Positions 1-9,016 are shown, counted from the first letter of the stretch. The stretch: 64,000 nt of DNA from Companilactobacillus ginsenosidimutans (GCF_001050475.1 NZ_CP012034.1:2232001-2296000); one strand, 5' to 3'. The notes: generated by a model from the letters alone, not told the origin. A program made the numbers and translations.

Positions 1-21
1 TTTATTTTAATTTTGTTAAAA

Positions 22-64
22 CGTGGGACATATTCCATTTTTATGGATATGTTCTTTTTTTTTG
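22..64 (+). terminator. Terminator of a gene left of the window
   Basis: An imperfect stem (ACATAT-TCCA against TGGATATGT) is followed by nine T. It would end a plus-strand transcript that begins outside the window. Confidence 0.6.
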
Positions 65-147
65 CGTTTTTCTGCTTTGTTTTTTTATTTTTTTACTTAG
101 GAAGTTTCTTATTGCTTACGATTTTATGTTGTGCTACGTCAAAATAA

Positions 148-173
148 AAAAGACCTGAATTTTCAGGTCTTTA
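148..173 (-). terminator. Terminator of the CorC/HlyC-like gene
   Basis: Perfect stem AAGACCTGAA/TTCAGGTCTT, followed on the minus strand by a T-rich tract. It overlaps the stop codon of the gene. Confidence 0.8.
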
Positions 174-1598
174 TTTATTTTCTTCGTTTTTATTGTTGTC
201 TGACTTATCTTTGTCTTCGTCTAGGTCATCTATTGTTGTTAGTGAGGCTAGGTTGTCTTGTCTTGCTACTTCTTTGTTGTTGATGGTTACTTTGAACCAG
301 TCGGCGAATCCGTGATCGAATTCTGCTACTCGGAAGTGGAAGTTATCTAAATCAAACTCGGAATCTTGTCCGATATTTGGTAGTTTATCCAAGATGTAGC
401 CACCTACTGTGATGATGTCTGATTCTTGGAAGGCTTTGATGTCGGTTCTGAAATATCTTTCGAAATCATATAAGGTTGTTTTACCTGAAACGTTGAATGA
501 TTTATCGTCATTTTGAACGATGTATTCATCGGAAACGACGTCAATTTCATCTTTAACGGTACCAAATAATTCTTCGTAAATATCCTTATCTGTGACGATA
601 CCACTTGTCCCACCGTATTCATCGACTACGATTACGATTGGGGTTTGTTTCTTGATCATCTTAGATAGAATATCTTGAATTGGCATTGTTTCGGGAACGG
701 TATTTACTGATCTTAAAATTCTGCTAATTCCAACGCTGCCATCTACTTGGTTTTGGCGGACGATGTCATACGCATAAACGTATCCTAAAACTTTATCTTT
801 ATCATTGTCTGCAACAACTGGGAATCTTGAGAAACCTTGTTGTAAGTAGTCTTTGATAACGTCACTTACTTTATCAGTGATGTCGACGACGTATAAACTA
901 GTTCTATCGACCATGATATCTTTGGCAACTTTATCGTTTAATTCGAAAGCACGTTCCATTAAGGCAACATCGTTTTGATCCATGTCGCCACCTTGAATGG
1001 ATGATTTGGATAAGCTCAAAATTTCTGATTGTGAGAAAACTTCATTTTCTGAATCAGCTGGTTGTAGTCCGATTAAACGAACAATACCGTTTGATGATGA
1101 GTTTAATAACCAAACGAATGGATAGGCTATTGTGTGGAAAGCTTTTAATGGGGTAACGACTAACATTAGCATTTGCATAGGCTTATCGATTGAAATGTTT
1201 TTTGGAACAATTTCAGTCAAGACAACCTCAAAGTATGTTAGTAAGAGAACACCAATGATTGAACCAATGATGTGCATTCCGTTACCGTTGTTGGATAGGT
1301 GAACTAGTCCGAATAAATCGACAAGCAAATATTCAATCGTAGATTCACCAATCCAACCTAAAATAATACCAGCGATACTTGTACCAACTTGAGTGGTTGA
1401 TAAGTATTCGTTTAAATTATTGACCATATTAAGGGAACGCTTAAGCTTAGCTATATTGCCATTCCCTTTTTCAATGGCGTCTTCAAGCTGACTTGGTCTG
1501 GTCTGCACCAAAGCGAACTCAGCCGCGACACAGAAGAAAGCAAATATAAAGGTAATTAGAATAATTATAAAATTACCGGTTATCTCTGAACTTGACAA
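171..1598 (-). CDS. CorC/HlyC-family membrane protein (CNNM, CBS pair, CorC domains)
   Basis: Membrane protein of 475 residues, usual for the hemolysin-C/CorC family, which is linked to Mg2+/Co2+ homeostasis. An N-terminal DUF21/CNNM domain (about residues 5-190) carries three to four hydrophobic segments. Two CBS domains follow (about 205-340), with the typical VVDEYGGTSGIVT stretch. The C-terminal CorC_HlyC domain (about 355-435) precedes an acidic, lysine-rich tail. The family name hemolysin is historical, and no toxin role is implied. The gene stands alone with its own terminator. The domain call is firm; the exact ion is unknown. Confidence 0.92.
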   Translation of the reverse strand: MSSSEITGNFIIILITFIFAFFCVAAEFALVQTRPSQLEDAIEKGNGNIAKLKRSLNMVNNLNEYLSTTQVGTSIAGIILGWIGESTIEYLLVDLFGLVHLSNNGNGMHIIGSIIGVLLLTYFEVVLTEIVPKNISIDKPMQMLMLVVTPLKAFHTIAYPFVWLLNSSSNGIVRLIGLQPADSENEVFSQSEILSLSKSSIQGGDMDQNDVALMERAFELNDKVAKDIMVDRTSLYVVDITDKVSDVIKDYLQQGFSRFPVVADNDKDKVLGYVYAYDIVRQNQVDGSVGISRILRSVNTVPETMPIQDILSKMIKKQTPIVIVVDEYGGTSGIVTDKDIYEELFGTVKDEIDVVSDEYIVQNDDKSFNVSGKTTLYDFERYFRTDIKAFQESDIITVGGYILDKLPNIGQDSEFDLDNFHFRVAEFDHGFADWFKVTINNKEVARQDNLASLTTIDDLDEDKDKSDNNKNEENK

Positions 1599-1642
1599 TA
1601 CAGAAACCTCTTTTCTAGTTAAGAAGGATTATACACTAAAGA

Positions 1643-1664
1643 AAAGCCGACGTGCGTCGGCTTA
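1643..1664 (-). terminator. Terminator of the CAP-domain gene
   Basis: Stem AAGCCGAC/GTCGGCTT with loop GTGC, followed by TTTTCTTT when read on the minus strand. Confidence 0.8.
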
Positions 1665-1670
1665 ATCAAT

Positions 1671-2801
1671 TTAATTACTATTTGTGGTAGATTGTTCAGT
1701 TGCAACCTCATCAGAAGTATTTCCAGGAACACCGTTGCCTTTTTCTGAGAAAGTTTTGAACGTATAAGTATAGCTTGGCATATTATCACTATTTAGTCCA
1801 CTCACAGCGACTTGATATTGCGAGTGATCGTTAATTGTGACATTAGCAGGTGGTAAGAAACTGAGAACAGTGCTTGCGTATGCTGCACTACCAAAGGAAC
1901 TAGGAGAAACTGTACCAGTAGTTCCATCAGTTAAATTAGTTACAGTAATAGTAGATGAATCTGTCACGATATCTTTTAGTTGAGAAAATGTGATCGACCA
2001 AGGAATTTGAGTTGTACCGCTGTCTGCAGTTAATTCTTCAACTGGGAAAAGTCCATCACCTGGATAATTTACAGTTGCAGCAGCTGGGGCCCTATATTGA
2101 TCAGCACCATTTTTCACTAAGACACTTTCATATGTACGTCCAGCAGTAGCCTTAGCAATTCCCACACCAACAGTTGATAAGAATGGTGACAAGAACCAGG
2201 CACGGTGTCCAGCATCCATTCCAGAAATATTAGTGTTATCAATCATCAATTCACGGATAGGTGAGCTAATTGATTTAGGAAATCCAAAGTACAGATTACT
2301 AGAAGCAGTTCCAAAAATAGCACGATTCCAATATAAATCGGGTAGACCAATAGGTTTAGTAGTATTAGTAAGTCCATGCTGATCTTTATACGGATCAGAT
2401 TCCGCATCAGCCATAACGGCAGATGAAATCTGAGCCAAAGTATTTGAATCGCCATATGATGTAATTGCTGGTAGTCCAGATAATGAACGATAATAATTAA
2501 TCCAAGCGACAGATTGATTTATCGTTGAAGGTGCCAAAACACCAGGGTTAAAGGTATCAGCAAAAACAGGTGTCTCAGTATAATCTGGAGTTTCAGTGTC
2601 ACCAGCCGTGAGATCAGCGTATTGTTTTTGATAAGCCATAACAGTTTCTTTTTCAGAAGTTATATAGTTAGTATTAGTTTGATTAGTGGCTGTGACAGTT
2701 GCACTATTATCAGCCGCGTCGATAGTTTGGATGGGTGTTGAAACGGAAGTAGCAAGTAGTAATGCTATAACGGCTCCAACAAACAATCGATTCCTCTTCA
2801 T
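1671..2801 (-). CDS. Secreted CAP (SCP-like) domain protein
   Basis: Protein of 376 residues with a clear signal peptide (KR, a hydrophobic run, then AAD near residue 31). A Thr/Gln-rich spacer follows, then a CAP/SCP domain (about 95-235) with INYYRSLSGL near its start and GHRAWFLSP near its end. CAP proteins are extracellular, and the bacterial members have mostly unknown roles at the cell surface. The C-terminal part (about 250-350) looks like a beta-rich accessory domain. There is no LPXTG motif or membrane anchor, so the protein is probably released or loosely wall-bound. Confidence 0.85.
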   Translation of the reverse strand: MKRNRLFVGAVIALLLATSVSTPIQTIDAADNSATVTATNQTNTNYITSEKETVMAYQKQYADLTAGDTETPDYTETPVFADTFNPGVLAPSTINQSVAWINYYRSLSGLPAITSYGDSNTLAQISSAVMADAESDPYKDQHGLTNTTKPIGLPDLYWNRAIFGTASSNLYFGFPKSISSPIRELMIDNTNISGMDAGHRAWFLSPFLSTVGVGIAKATAGRTYESVLVKNGADQYRAPAAATVNYPGDGLFPVEELTADSGTTQIPWSITFSQLKDIVTDSSTITVTNLTDGTTGTVSPSSFGSAAYASTVLSFLPPANVTINDHSQYQVAVSGLNSDNMPSYTYTFKTFSEKGNGVPGNTSDEVATEQSTTNSN

Positions 2802-2984
2802 ATTTTATCCTCTAAAAATGTATTTTTACTCTTATATTATAACGAATTTTTCGGTAGAATTGTACATTAGGTGCATATCGTTATAAATATTTTCATTTTA
2901 TTGGAATATTTGTTTTTATTAGTTGATATAATGAATTATAATTTTTATAATTAAATGGAGAGATTAGCTTGGGGGAATGGCATT
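2802..2984. promoter_or_regulatory. Divergent promoter region between the CAP gene and the HTH coiled-coil gene
   Basis: AT-rich spacer. On the plus strand GATATAATG gives a good -10 about 55 bases before the proposed TTG start. I see no strong -35 or operator. Confidence 0.4.
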
Positions 2985-3617
2985 TTGACAAATACTAAAA
3001 CGAATAAATTTTTAACGCCGGCTCAGGCAGCCGATATATTGGGGATCAGTGTTGCCACACTGCGTAAATATTCATTAATTGTCGAACATTCAACAAATGA
3101 CGGAGGTTATTTCGAACGTAACAAACAAAATAACCGTCTGTACACACAGAAAAATCTTGATGACTTTAACAAGATGGTTGAATTAGGACACGGACCAAAA
3201 ATGACACTACAGACTGCAGCAGCACAAATATATCCAGTATCAGATGCAGCCAAAGCAACAAATGGGGACAATAACGGCACAACACATAATGCTCAAGTGG
3301 CAAATTTGGAAAACACTATCAAAGAGTTGCGAGCAAACATCGAGCAACAAGACAGAGTAATCCAAAACTTAAGCAAAAAAGTAATAAAACTCCAAGAAGG
3401 CAAAGCAGACGACAATACAAAATCTGAAAAAGACACCAAATATTCAGAGTATCTAGCAAAAGTCCGAGACGCCAAAGCCAAAAAAGACAAAGCAGATAGT
3501 GTAAAAACATCAAGCAGTTCAAAAGATGGAGAAAATTCAAAACTACAAACACTAGTTAACATGCAAGTCGGTGAACAGAAAAAAGGCAAACATTGGTGGG
3601 ATAGATTCATGAAATAA
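2985..3617 (+). CDS. HTH coiled-coil protein resembling RocS/RacA chromosome-segregation factors
   Basis: I place the start at TTG 2985 because GGGGGAA lies seven bases upstream. An in-frame ATG at 2955 has no ribosome binding site. The product is about 210 residues. It has a MerR/excisionase-like winged HTH (LTPAQAADILGISVATLRKY), a flexible linker, a coiled coil (about residues 105-140), a highly charged Lys/Asp/Ser region, and a C-terminal tip KGKHWWDRFMK that could bind membrane as an amphipathic patch. That order (DNA-binding HTH, coiled coil, membrane-binding tip) is known from RocS of pneumococcus and RacA of Bacillus. The function is inferred from architecture only. Confidence 0.6.
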   Translation: MTNTKTNKFLTPAQAADILGISVATLRKYSLIVEHSTNDGGYFERNKQNNRLYTQKNLDDFNKMVELGHGPKMTLQTAAAQIYPVSDAAKATNGDNNGTTHNAQVANLENTIKELRANIEQQDRVIQNLSKKVIKLQEGKADDNTKSEKDTKYSEYLAKVRDAKAKKDKADSVKTSSSSKDGENSKLQTLVNMQVGEQKKGKHWWDRFMK

Positions 3618-3623
3618 AAGAGC

Positions 3624-3735
3624 CAAAAACAAAACGAACTTGACCCATGCATATAAGATGGCCATAGCGGAGAGGGGTGCGTAACACCCCCGCAGCTCTG
3701 GACAGCTTATATGTGTGGGTCAGTTTTGTTTTTAG
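3624..3735 (+). repeat. Family II structured repeat, copy E1
   Basis: Core CATAGCGGAGAGGGGTGCGT and ACACCCCCGCAGCTCT sits between long complementary arms (GACCCATGCATATAAG with CTTATATGTGTGGGTC, and AAACAAAAC with GTTTTGTTT). It ends in TTTAGCGTTTC. The adjacent copy E2 has the same core with different but still paired arms. No coding potential. Confidence 0.85.
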
Positions 3736-3751
3736 CGTTTCAAAACTAGAG

Positions 3752-3871
3752 CCAAAAAAAACACGCACTTAAACACGGAACATAAGACGCCCATAGCGGA
3801 GAGGGGTGCGTAACACCCCCGCAGCTCTGAGCGCCTTATGTGTAGTGTTTAGTGTTTTTTTTAGCGTTTCC
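3752..3871 (+). repeat. Family II structured repeat, copy E2
   Basis: Same core and same TTTAGCGTTTC end as E1, about 130 bp downstream in the same orientation. The arms are ACATAAG with CTTATGT, plus outer AAAAAACAC-type and GTGTTTTTT-type tracts. The arms differ from E1 yet remain complementary. Confidence 0.85.
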
Positions 3872-4003
3872 GCAACATAAAAGTGAACAAAGGAGAAAAC
3901 AAATCATCCTAAAAAAAGTTCGTTCACCACAAACACACAAAATTAAATCAATCTGTAACAAACAGTGAACCAAGAACTTGATCCAAGAACCTAACCAAAA
4001 TAA

Positions 4004-4037
4004 AGAAAGGCCACATCCAAATGGATGTGGCCTTTTC
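4004..4037. terminator. Bidirectional terminator between E2 and the RpiR gene
   Basis: Perfect stem AAGGCCACATCC/GGATGTGGCCTT with loop AAAT. A T-rich run follows on the plus strand, and TTTCTTTATTTT follows on the minus strand. Confidence 0.85.
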
Positions 4038-4063
4038 CTTAGCCCTAAAACTTGAATACCAAT

Positions 4064-4918
4064 CTACCCCTTACCAACTCTCGTCTGATTAATAGTATCC
4101 CGAATCTCCTTAAACACAGAGCTAGTCTGCTTTTCATCATGCACAGCAGTAATCATAAACAAAGTATCCACCAAACTAATCTGAGCGATAATAGCATGCA
4201 AAGCCTCATTCTGATATTTAGTCTCATCGGAAATAGACAACAAGCAAACATCAACTAAGTTAGTCAAAGTAGAATTCCCGTAACTAGTAATACCAATAAT
4301 CTTCACATGATTTTTTCTAAGCTCAGAAACAATCTGCAAAGTATCCTGATTTTCTCCACTGTGAGAAATAACGACTGCACAATCTTGATCAGTCATCTTA
4401 GTAGCCATCATCAGTTGCATATGAAAATCCATCGTAAAATAAGGCTTCTTATCAGAACGCAAAAATTTATGAAATCCATCTTGTGCCACAATACCAGAAG
4501 CGCCAATTCCGAAGAATCCAATGGATTGGCAGCTATCAATGATATCGGTTGCTGCTTTTAATTGATCCTCAGTCAAAACCTGTTCAGTCGCAGTCAAGGT
4601 AGATATATTACCATTGAATATTTTCTGAGTCATAGCTAAGTATGAATCGTTAGCAGTTATATCTTGAAAAAGTGTGCCGTTGTTTTGTTCACCAGATGTT
4701 AGCAAGCTTAATTTGAAGTCTTGAAAACTTTGATAACCTAACATCTTTGCAAATCGAGAAATTGAAGATATAGAAACATTAGCATCTTCAGCCAAGTCAT
4801 TAATCGTCAGCCCAGAATCAAACGTGTTGTTTTCTAAAATGTAATCTGCAATTTCTTTATATGTTCCCTTGAGATTATGATAGTAGCTTTGTATAACGTA
4901 ATTTATATTATTTGCCAT
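4064..4918 (-). CDS. RpiR-family regulator of the gluconate genes
   Basis: I choose ATG 4918 because CGGAG lies nine bases upstream; the longer reading frame has no such site. The product is 284 residues. The N-terminal RpiR HTH (about 1-75) includes YKEIADYILEN and NVSISSISRFAKMLGY. The SIS sugar-phosphate-binding domain (about 110-250) includes GIGASGIVAQD and VVISHSGENQDT. RpiR proteins sense phosphosugars. The gene is divergent from gnd-gntK-gntP, and two identical inverted palindromes lie in the shared promoter. Control of gluconate use through 6-phosphogluconate is therefore the likely role. Confidence 0.85.
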   Translation of the reverse strand: MANNINYVIQSYYHNLKGTYKEIADYILENNTFDSGLTINDLAEDANVSISSISRFAKMLGYQSFQDFKLSLLTSGEQNNGTLFQDITANDSYLAMTQKIFNGNISTLTATEQVLTEDQLKAATDIIDSCQSIGFFGIGASGIVAQDGFHKFLRSDKKPYFTMDFHMQLMMATKMTDQDCAVVISHSGENQDTLQIVSELRKNHVKIIGITSYGNSTLTNLVDVCLLSISDETKYQNEALHAIIAQISLVDTLFMITAVHDEKQTSSVFKEIRDTINQTRVGKG

Positions 4919-4962
4919 AGTATTTTCTCCGTGATTATAAAGTACCACATAATTTATATAAA

Positions 4963-4975
4963 GAAAATATTTTTC
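4963..4975 (+). promoter_or_regulatory. Operator 1 (probable RpiR site)
   Basis: GAAAATATTTTTC. This is the exact reverse complement of operator 2, with centres 32 bp apart (about three helical turns). It lies upstream of the gnd -35 and between the divergent genes. Confidence 0.6.
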
Positions 4976-4985
4976 ATGATATTAG

Positions 4986-5014
4986 TTGATTGTTGAAAAA
5001 TATTTTCGTATAAT
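4986..5014 (+). promoter_or_regulatory. gnd promoter with operator 2 in the spacer
   Basis: TTGATT, a 17-base spacer, then TATAAT. The spacer contains GAAAAATATTTTC (4995-5007). A repressor bound there would block RNA polymerase directly, which suits an inducible gluconate operon. Confidence 0.7.
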
Positions 5015-5051
5015 GAATTCTGTTGAAAGCAATTACATGGGAGATGTACAT

Positions 5052-5951
5052 ATGAAATTAGCAATGATTGGTTTAGGTAAGATGGGAATCAACCTAACAG
5101 AAAACTTAATTAGGAACAACAATTCGGTTGTGGCCTTTGATTTAAACGAAGACTCAAAGAAAGATGCAGCTAAATTAGGGGCAGAGGTTGCCGACAGTTT
5201 AGAAGATGCAGTCGTAAAATTAGATCAACAAAAAATTGTTTGGGTAATGTTGCCAGCCGGTAAACCAACTAACAGTACCATCGACCAACTTAGTCAATTG
5301 CTAAATAAGGATGACATTGTTATTGATGGTGGAAATACATTTTACGAAGACTCACTTCGTCATAACGAAATTTTGAAAGCTAATGGAATTAACTTTTTCG
5401 ATGCCGGAACTTCTGGTGGTATGAGTGGCGCAAATCATGACGGAAACTTCATGATTGGTGGCGACAACGCTGAAGTATTCAAGACAATTGAACCAATTTT
5501 TGAAGGAATCGCTCAAAAAGATGGTTACCTATATACCGGAAAAGCTGGTTCAGGTCACTACTTAAAGATGGTCCACAACGGTATCGAATATGGAATGATG
5601 CAATCAATCGCTGAAGGATTCGATGTTTTGGAACACAGTGATTTCAACTATGACAACGAAGCAGTCGCAAAAGTTTGGTCAAATGGCTCAGTTATTCGCG
5701 GCTGGTTGATGGAATTAGCAGAATCAGCTTTCTCAAAGGACCCTCAATTAGATGAACTAAAAGGTGTCATGCACTCATCTGGTGAAGGTAAATGGACATT
5801 GGACGAAGCCTTGAAGCTTCAAGTTCCAACACCTGTTATCGCCCTTTCATTGATGATGAGATATCGTTCAATGGAAGACGATACATTTACTGGGAAAGTC
5901 GTTGCAGCATTAAGAAATGAATTTGGCGGACACGACGTCGACAAGAAGTAG
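5052..5951 (+). CDS. gnd: 6-phosphogluconate dehydrogenase, short decarboxylating type
   Basis: Oxidises and decarboxylates 6-phosphogluconate to ribulose 5-phosphate in the cytoplasm. The start at 5052 follows GGGAG, giving 299 residues, the length of the short YqeC/GntZ-type enzymes rather than the 470-residue Gnd. It has the Rossmann motif GLGKMGINL, the substrate loop GTSGGMSGA, and HYLKMVHNGIEYGMMQ with the catalytic Lys and Asn. It is the first gene of gnd-gntK-gntP, so gluconate is imported, phosphorylated and decarboxylated by one cluster. Confidence 0.92.
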   Translation: MKLAMIGLGKMGINLTENLIRNNNSVVAFDLNEDSKKDAAKLGAEVADSLEDAVVKLDQQKIVWVMLPAGKPTNSTIDQLSQLLNKDDIVIDGGNTFYEDSLRHNEILKANGINFFDAGTSGGMSGANHDGNFMIGGDNAEVFKTIEPIFEGIAQKDGYLYTGKAGSGHYLKMVHNGIEYGMMQSIAEGFDVLEHSDFNYDNEAVAKVWSNGSVIRGWLMELAESAFSKDPQLDELKGVMHSSGEGKWTLDEALKLQVPTPVIALSLMMRYRSMEDDTFTGKVVAALRNEFGGHDVDKK

Positions 5952-5969
5952 AAGCAGGAGGAAATACTA

Positions 5970-7520
5970 ATGGATTATATGATTGGTGCCGATATCGGTA
6001 CAACTAGCACAAAAGCAGTTTTGTATGACATGAAGGGTAAAGTTATCGCCTATGCCAACAAGGGTTATCAATTATATCAAGATACACCCGATATGGCTGA
6101 AGAAGATCCAGAAGATATTTTTGATGCGATTGTCGAAGTCCTTGGTCAAGTTATTCGTAAGGGAAAAGTTAAACCAGGTGAATTGAAGGGCGTTTCGTTC
6201 TCATCAGCCATGCACAGTTTGATTTTGATGGATAAAGACGATCAACCTTTAACACGCGCTATTACTTGGGCTGACAACCGTGCTGCTAAGTATAGTGAAG
6301 AATTGAAAGATAACGGTCAAGGTGCAGAAATTTATGCGAAGACCGGTACTCCGATTCATCCAATGGCACCATTGTCAAAAATTCTTTGGTTGAAAAATGA
6401 GAAACCAGATTTATTCAATCAAGCTAAGAAATTTATTGATTTGAAAACTTATGTGTTTTTCCGTTTATTCGGAGTTTACAAGATGGAATACTCAATTGCT
6501 TCAGCAACTGGTATGTTCAACATCTTCGACTTGAAGTGGGAACCACAAGCACTCGAATTACTCGGATTGACTGAAGACCGTTTGCCAGAATTAGTTGAAC
6601 CAACTGACTCAATCAAAGGAATCAATCCAAGTTATGGAAACCTATTAAATATTTCAGAAGACGTACCATTTGTCTTTGGTGCTAGTGATGGTGTCTTATC
6701 AAACCTTGGTGTTAACGCGATCGGCCCTGGTGTCGTAGCAGTCACAATCGGTACTTCAGGTGCCGTTCGTGTAGTTGTCGATAAACCAGTTGTTGATCCA
6801 AATGGTAGATTATTCTGTTATGCCTTAACTAAGGACAAGTGGGTCGTTGGTGGACCAGTTAATAACGGTGGAATTGTCTTCCGTTGGGTTCGTGATCAGT
6901 TATTTGGACCAGAAAAGATTACAGCTGAACAAATGCAAGTTTCTTCATATGATATTTTGACTCAAATTGCTGAAAAGATTCCAGCTGGTTCAGATGGATT
7001 ATTATTCCATCCCTATCTGGGTGGAGAACGTGCTCCAATTTGGAATGCCTACGCACGTGGTTCATTCTTCGGATTAACGCGTCAACATACACGTGCTCAT
7101 ATGGTCCGTTCAGCTCTTGAAGGTATCGTCTACAACTTGTACATGGTTATGTTGATGATTGAAGGAGTTGCTGGCAAGCCTAAGAGCATTCAAGCTACAG
7201 GTGGATTCGCACGTTCAGCACTTTGGAGACAAATGCTGGCTGATATTTTCGAACAAGATGTTACTATTCCAGAAAGTTTTGAAAGTTCATGTCTTGGAGC
7301 AGCTGTTCTAGGGATGTATTCATTAGGCTACATTGATGATCTTTCAGAAGTTAAAAACATGGTTGGTGTTACAAATGTTCATCACCCTGAAGAAAAGAAT
7401 TTTGAAGTATATCGTGAATTACTACCAATCTGGATTCGTCTATCAAAGACATTGTCACCAGAATACAAGAGTATTGCTGAATTCCAGAAGAAACATATGA
7501 AAGAGCACCAAGAAAAATAA
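5970..7520 (+). CDS. gntK: Gluconokinase, FGGY family
   Basis: Phosphorylates gluconate to 6-phosphogluconate with ATP. It has 516 residues, usual for FGGY gluconokinases. The N-terminal phosphate loop is GADIGTTSTKAVLYD (from residue 5). The nucleotide-side motif is TIGTSGAVRVV, and the FGGY signature region is near ATGGFARSALWRQMLADIF. AGGAGG precedes the start, and the gene follows gnd after 18 bases. Sequence alone cannot fully exclude another FGGY sugar, but gnd and gntP on either side make gluconate very likely. Confidence 0.92.
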   Translation: MDYMIGADIGTTSTKAVLYDMKGKVIAYANKGYQLYQDTPDMAEEDPEDIFDAIVEVLGQVIRKGKVKPGELKGVSFSSAMHSLILMDKDDQPLTRAITWADNRAAKYSEELKDNGQGAEIYAKTGTPIHPMAPLSKILWLKNEKPDLFNQAKKFIDLKTYVFFRLFGVYKMEYSIASATGMFNIFDLKWEPQALELLGLTEDRLPELVEPTDSIKGINPSYGNLLNISEDVPFVFGASDGVLSNLGVNAIGPGVVAVTIGTSGAVRVVVDKPVVDPNGRLFCYALTKDKWVVGGPVNNGGIVFRWVRDQLFGPEKITAEQMQVSSYDILTQIAEKIPAGSDGLLFHPYLGGERAPIWNAYARGSFFGLTRQHTRAHMVRSALEGIVYNLYMVMLMIEGVAGKPKSIQATGGFARSALWRQMLADIFEQDVTIPESFESSCLGAAVLGMYSLGYIDDLSEVKNMVGVTNVHHPEEKNFEVYRELLPIWIRLSKTLSPEYKSIAEFQKKHMKEHQEK

Positions 7521-7544
7521 CTCGTCTAACGACGAGTTTTAATA
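7518..7544 (+). terminator. Weak hairpin between gntK and gntP
   Basis: AACTCGTC-TAAC-GACGAGTT followed by TTAATAAT. The weak T tract suggests partial termination or mRNA stabilisation rather than a full stop. Confidence 0.45.
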
Positions 7545-7554
7545 ATAATCGGAA

Positions 7555-7569
7555 TGTAAACGGTTACTT
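7555..7569 (+). promoter_or_regulatory. cre site (CcpA) before gntP
   Basis: ATGTAAACGGTTACT matches the catabolite-responsive element consensus WTGNAANCGNWNNCW at every position. It lies 20 bases before the gntP start, so glucose repression of the permease is likely. Confidence 0.65.
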
Positions 7570-7589
7570 AAATTAGGGAGGATTTTCTT

Positions 7590-8942
7590 ATGCCATTTCT
7601 TGTCTTAGTATTAGGAATTGCTTTGTTACTATTCTTAATTATCAAGGTTAAGTTAAATACTTTTGTATCCTTGGTTGTTACGTCAATCGCTGTAGGTATT
7701 GGTCTTGGTATTCCCATGACCAAAATAGCCACCAGTATCCAAGATGGTATTGGTAGTCAATTAGGTGAATTGTCAATTGTCTTCGGTTTCGGAGCCATGC
7801 TCGGTAGGCTGGTTGCTGACGCCGGTGGTGCCTATCGAATTGCCCACACATTAATTCAAAAATTCGGTAAAAAGAGATTACAATTAGCTATTGTTTTAGC
7901 TTCATTTATTATCGGTATTGCTTTGTTCTTCGAAGTTGGTATGGTTCTGTTAGTTCCAATCGTCTTCGCAATCGCCATTGAAGCTGGAGTTTCAATTATG
8001 TACTTGGGAATTCCTATGGCAGCTGCACTTTCGGTAACTCACGGATTCTTGCCACCACATCCAGCACCAACAGCTATTAGTGCAGTGCTTGGTGCCAGTG
8101 CAGGACACGTCTTACTTTACGGAATTATCGTTGCCATTCCAGCAGTTATTATCGCTGGACCTTTGTACACCAAAGTTGCTAGGAAAATTGTTCCAGATGC
8201 CTTTGATAGAACAGGTAATTTGTCAGCATTAGGTCCTCAAAAAGAATTTAAACTTGATGAGACACCAGGATTTGGTATTTCAGTTCTAACATCATTATTC
8301 CCAGTTATCTTGATGGCCATCACAACTATTTATCAACTAGTATTTAACGGCGGACATTTGCCAAAGAACCCAACAATGTTGGATTCCATCATTGCTTTTA
8401 TTGGTACACCAGCAATTTCAATGACAATCTCACTATTAATTGCCATGTACACAATGGGTTGGGCACGTCGTTTCAAAACACCACAAATCATGCACACAGT
8501 TGAAGAAGCTGTTAAATCAATCGCCATGTTGCTACTAGTAATCGGTGGTGGTGGAGCCTTCAAACAAGTCTTAATTGACGGTGGAGTCGGTGATGCCGTA
8601 ATGAACTTGTTCTCAGGAACAAACATGTCACCACTAATTCTAGGTTGGTTAATCGCCGTAGTCCTAAGAATCGCCTTAGGATCAGCCACAGTCGCATCAC
8701 TAACAGCAGCCGGATTAGTTCTTCCACTAATGCAGTCAGCTGGAGTAAATCCAGCCTTGATGGTATTAGCAGTCGGAGCAGGATCACTTGCCGCATCACA
8801 CGTTAACGATGCCGGATTCTGGATGTTTAGAGAATATTTTGATTTAACAATCAAAGAAACATTACTTACATGGACAGTTTTGGAAACCATCATTTCCGTA
8901 GTCGGAATAATCGGAGTCCTATTACTAAGTCTCGTATTGTAA
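7590..8942 (+). CDS. gntP: Gluconate permease, GntP family
   Basis: Integral membrane symporter of 450 residues with about 12-14 hydrophobic segments. GntP-family features include FGFGAMLGRLVADAGGAYR, HGFLPPHPAPTA, and the C-terminal ASHVNDAGFWMFREYFDLT. It imports gluconate with protons and supplies the kinase upstream. AGGGAGG precedes the ATG. Codon use changes along the gene: T-ending codons dominate early, while A- and C-ending codons dominate the last third. Confidence 0.93.
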   Translation: MPFLVLVLGIALLLFLIIKVKLNTFVSLVVTSIAVGIGLGIPMTKIATSIQDGIGSQLGELSIVFGFGAMLGRLVADAGGAYRIAHTLIQKFGKKRLQLAIVLASFIIGIALFFEVGMVLLVPIVFAIAIEAGVSIMYLGIPMAAALSVTHGFLPPHPAPTAISAVLGASAGHVLLYGIIVAIPAVIIAGPLYTKVARKIVPDAFDRTGNLSALGPQKEFKLDETPGFGISVLTSLFPVILMAITTIYQLVFNGGHLPKNPTMLDSIIAFIGTPAISMTISLLIAMYTMGWARRFKTPQIMHTVEEAVKSIAMLLLVIGGGGAFKQVLIDGGVGDAVMNLFSGTNMSPLILGWLIAVVLRIALGSATVASLTAAGLVLPLMQSAGVNPALMVLAVGAGSLAASHVNDAGFWMFREYFDLTIKETLLTWTVLETIISVVGIIGVLLLSLVL

Positions 8943-8945
8943 ACA

Positions 8946-8978
8946 CCAAGAGGTCGTCGAAAGATGGCCTCTTTTTTG
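8946..8978 (+). terminator. Terminator of the gluconate operon
   Basis: AAGAGGTC and GGCCTCTT stems with a ten-base loop, followed by TTTTTT. Confidence 0.8.
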
Positions 8979-9016
8979 GTATGCTTAAAAGATATTAAAT
9001 TCAAGGGATGTTCCTT

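Noticed and set aside
3624-3871. Possible CRISPR array
   Set aside because: Only two units, each a long palindrome with paired arms; no short direct repeats with unique spacers and no cas genes.
4919-4948. Longer start for the RpiR gene
   Set aside because: The extra ten residues have no ribosome binding site, while the ATG at 4918 has CGGAG at good distance.
8333-9004. Long minus-strand frame opposite gntP
   Set aside because: Shadow of the codon pattern of a clear membrane permease; no domain or start signal.
8979-9016. Fluoride riboswitch before crcB copy 1
   Set aside because: The leader after the gntP terminator is too short and lacks the motif.
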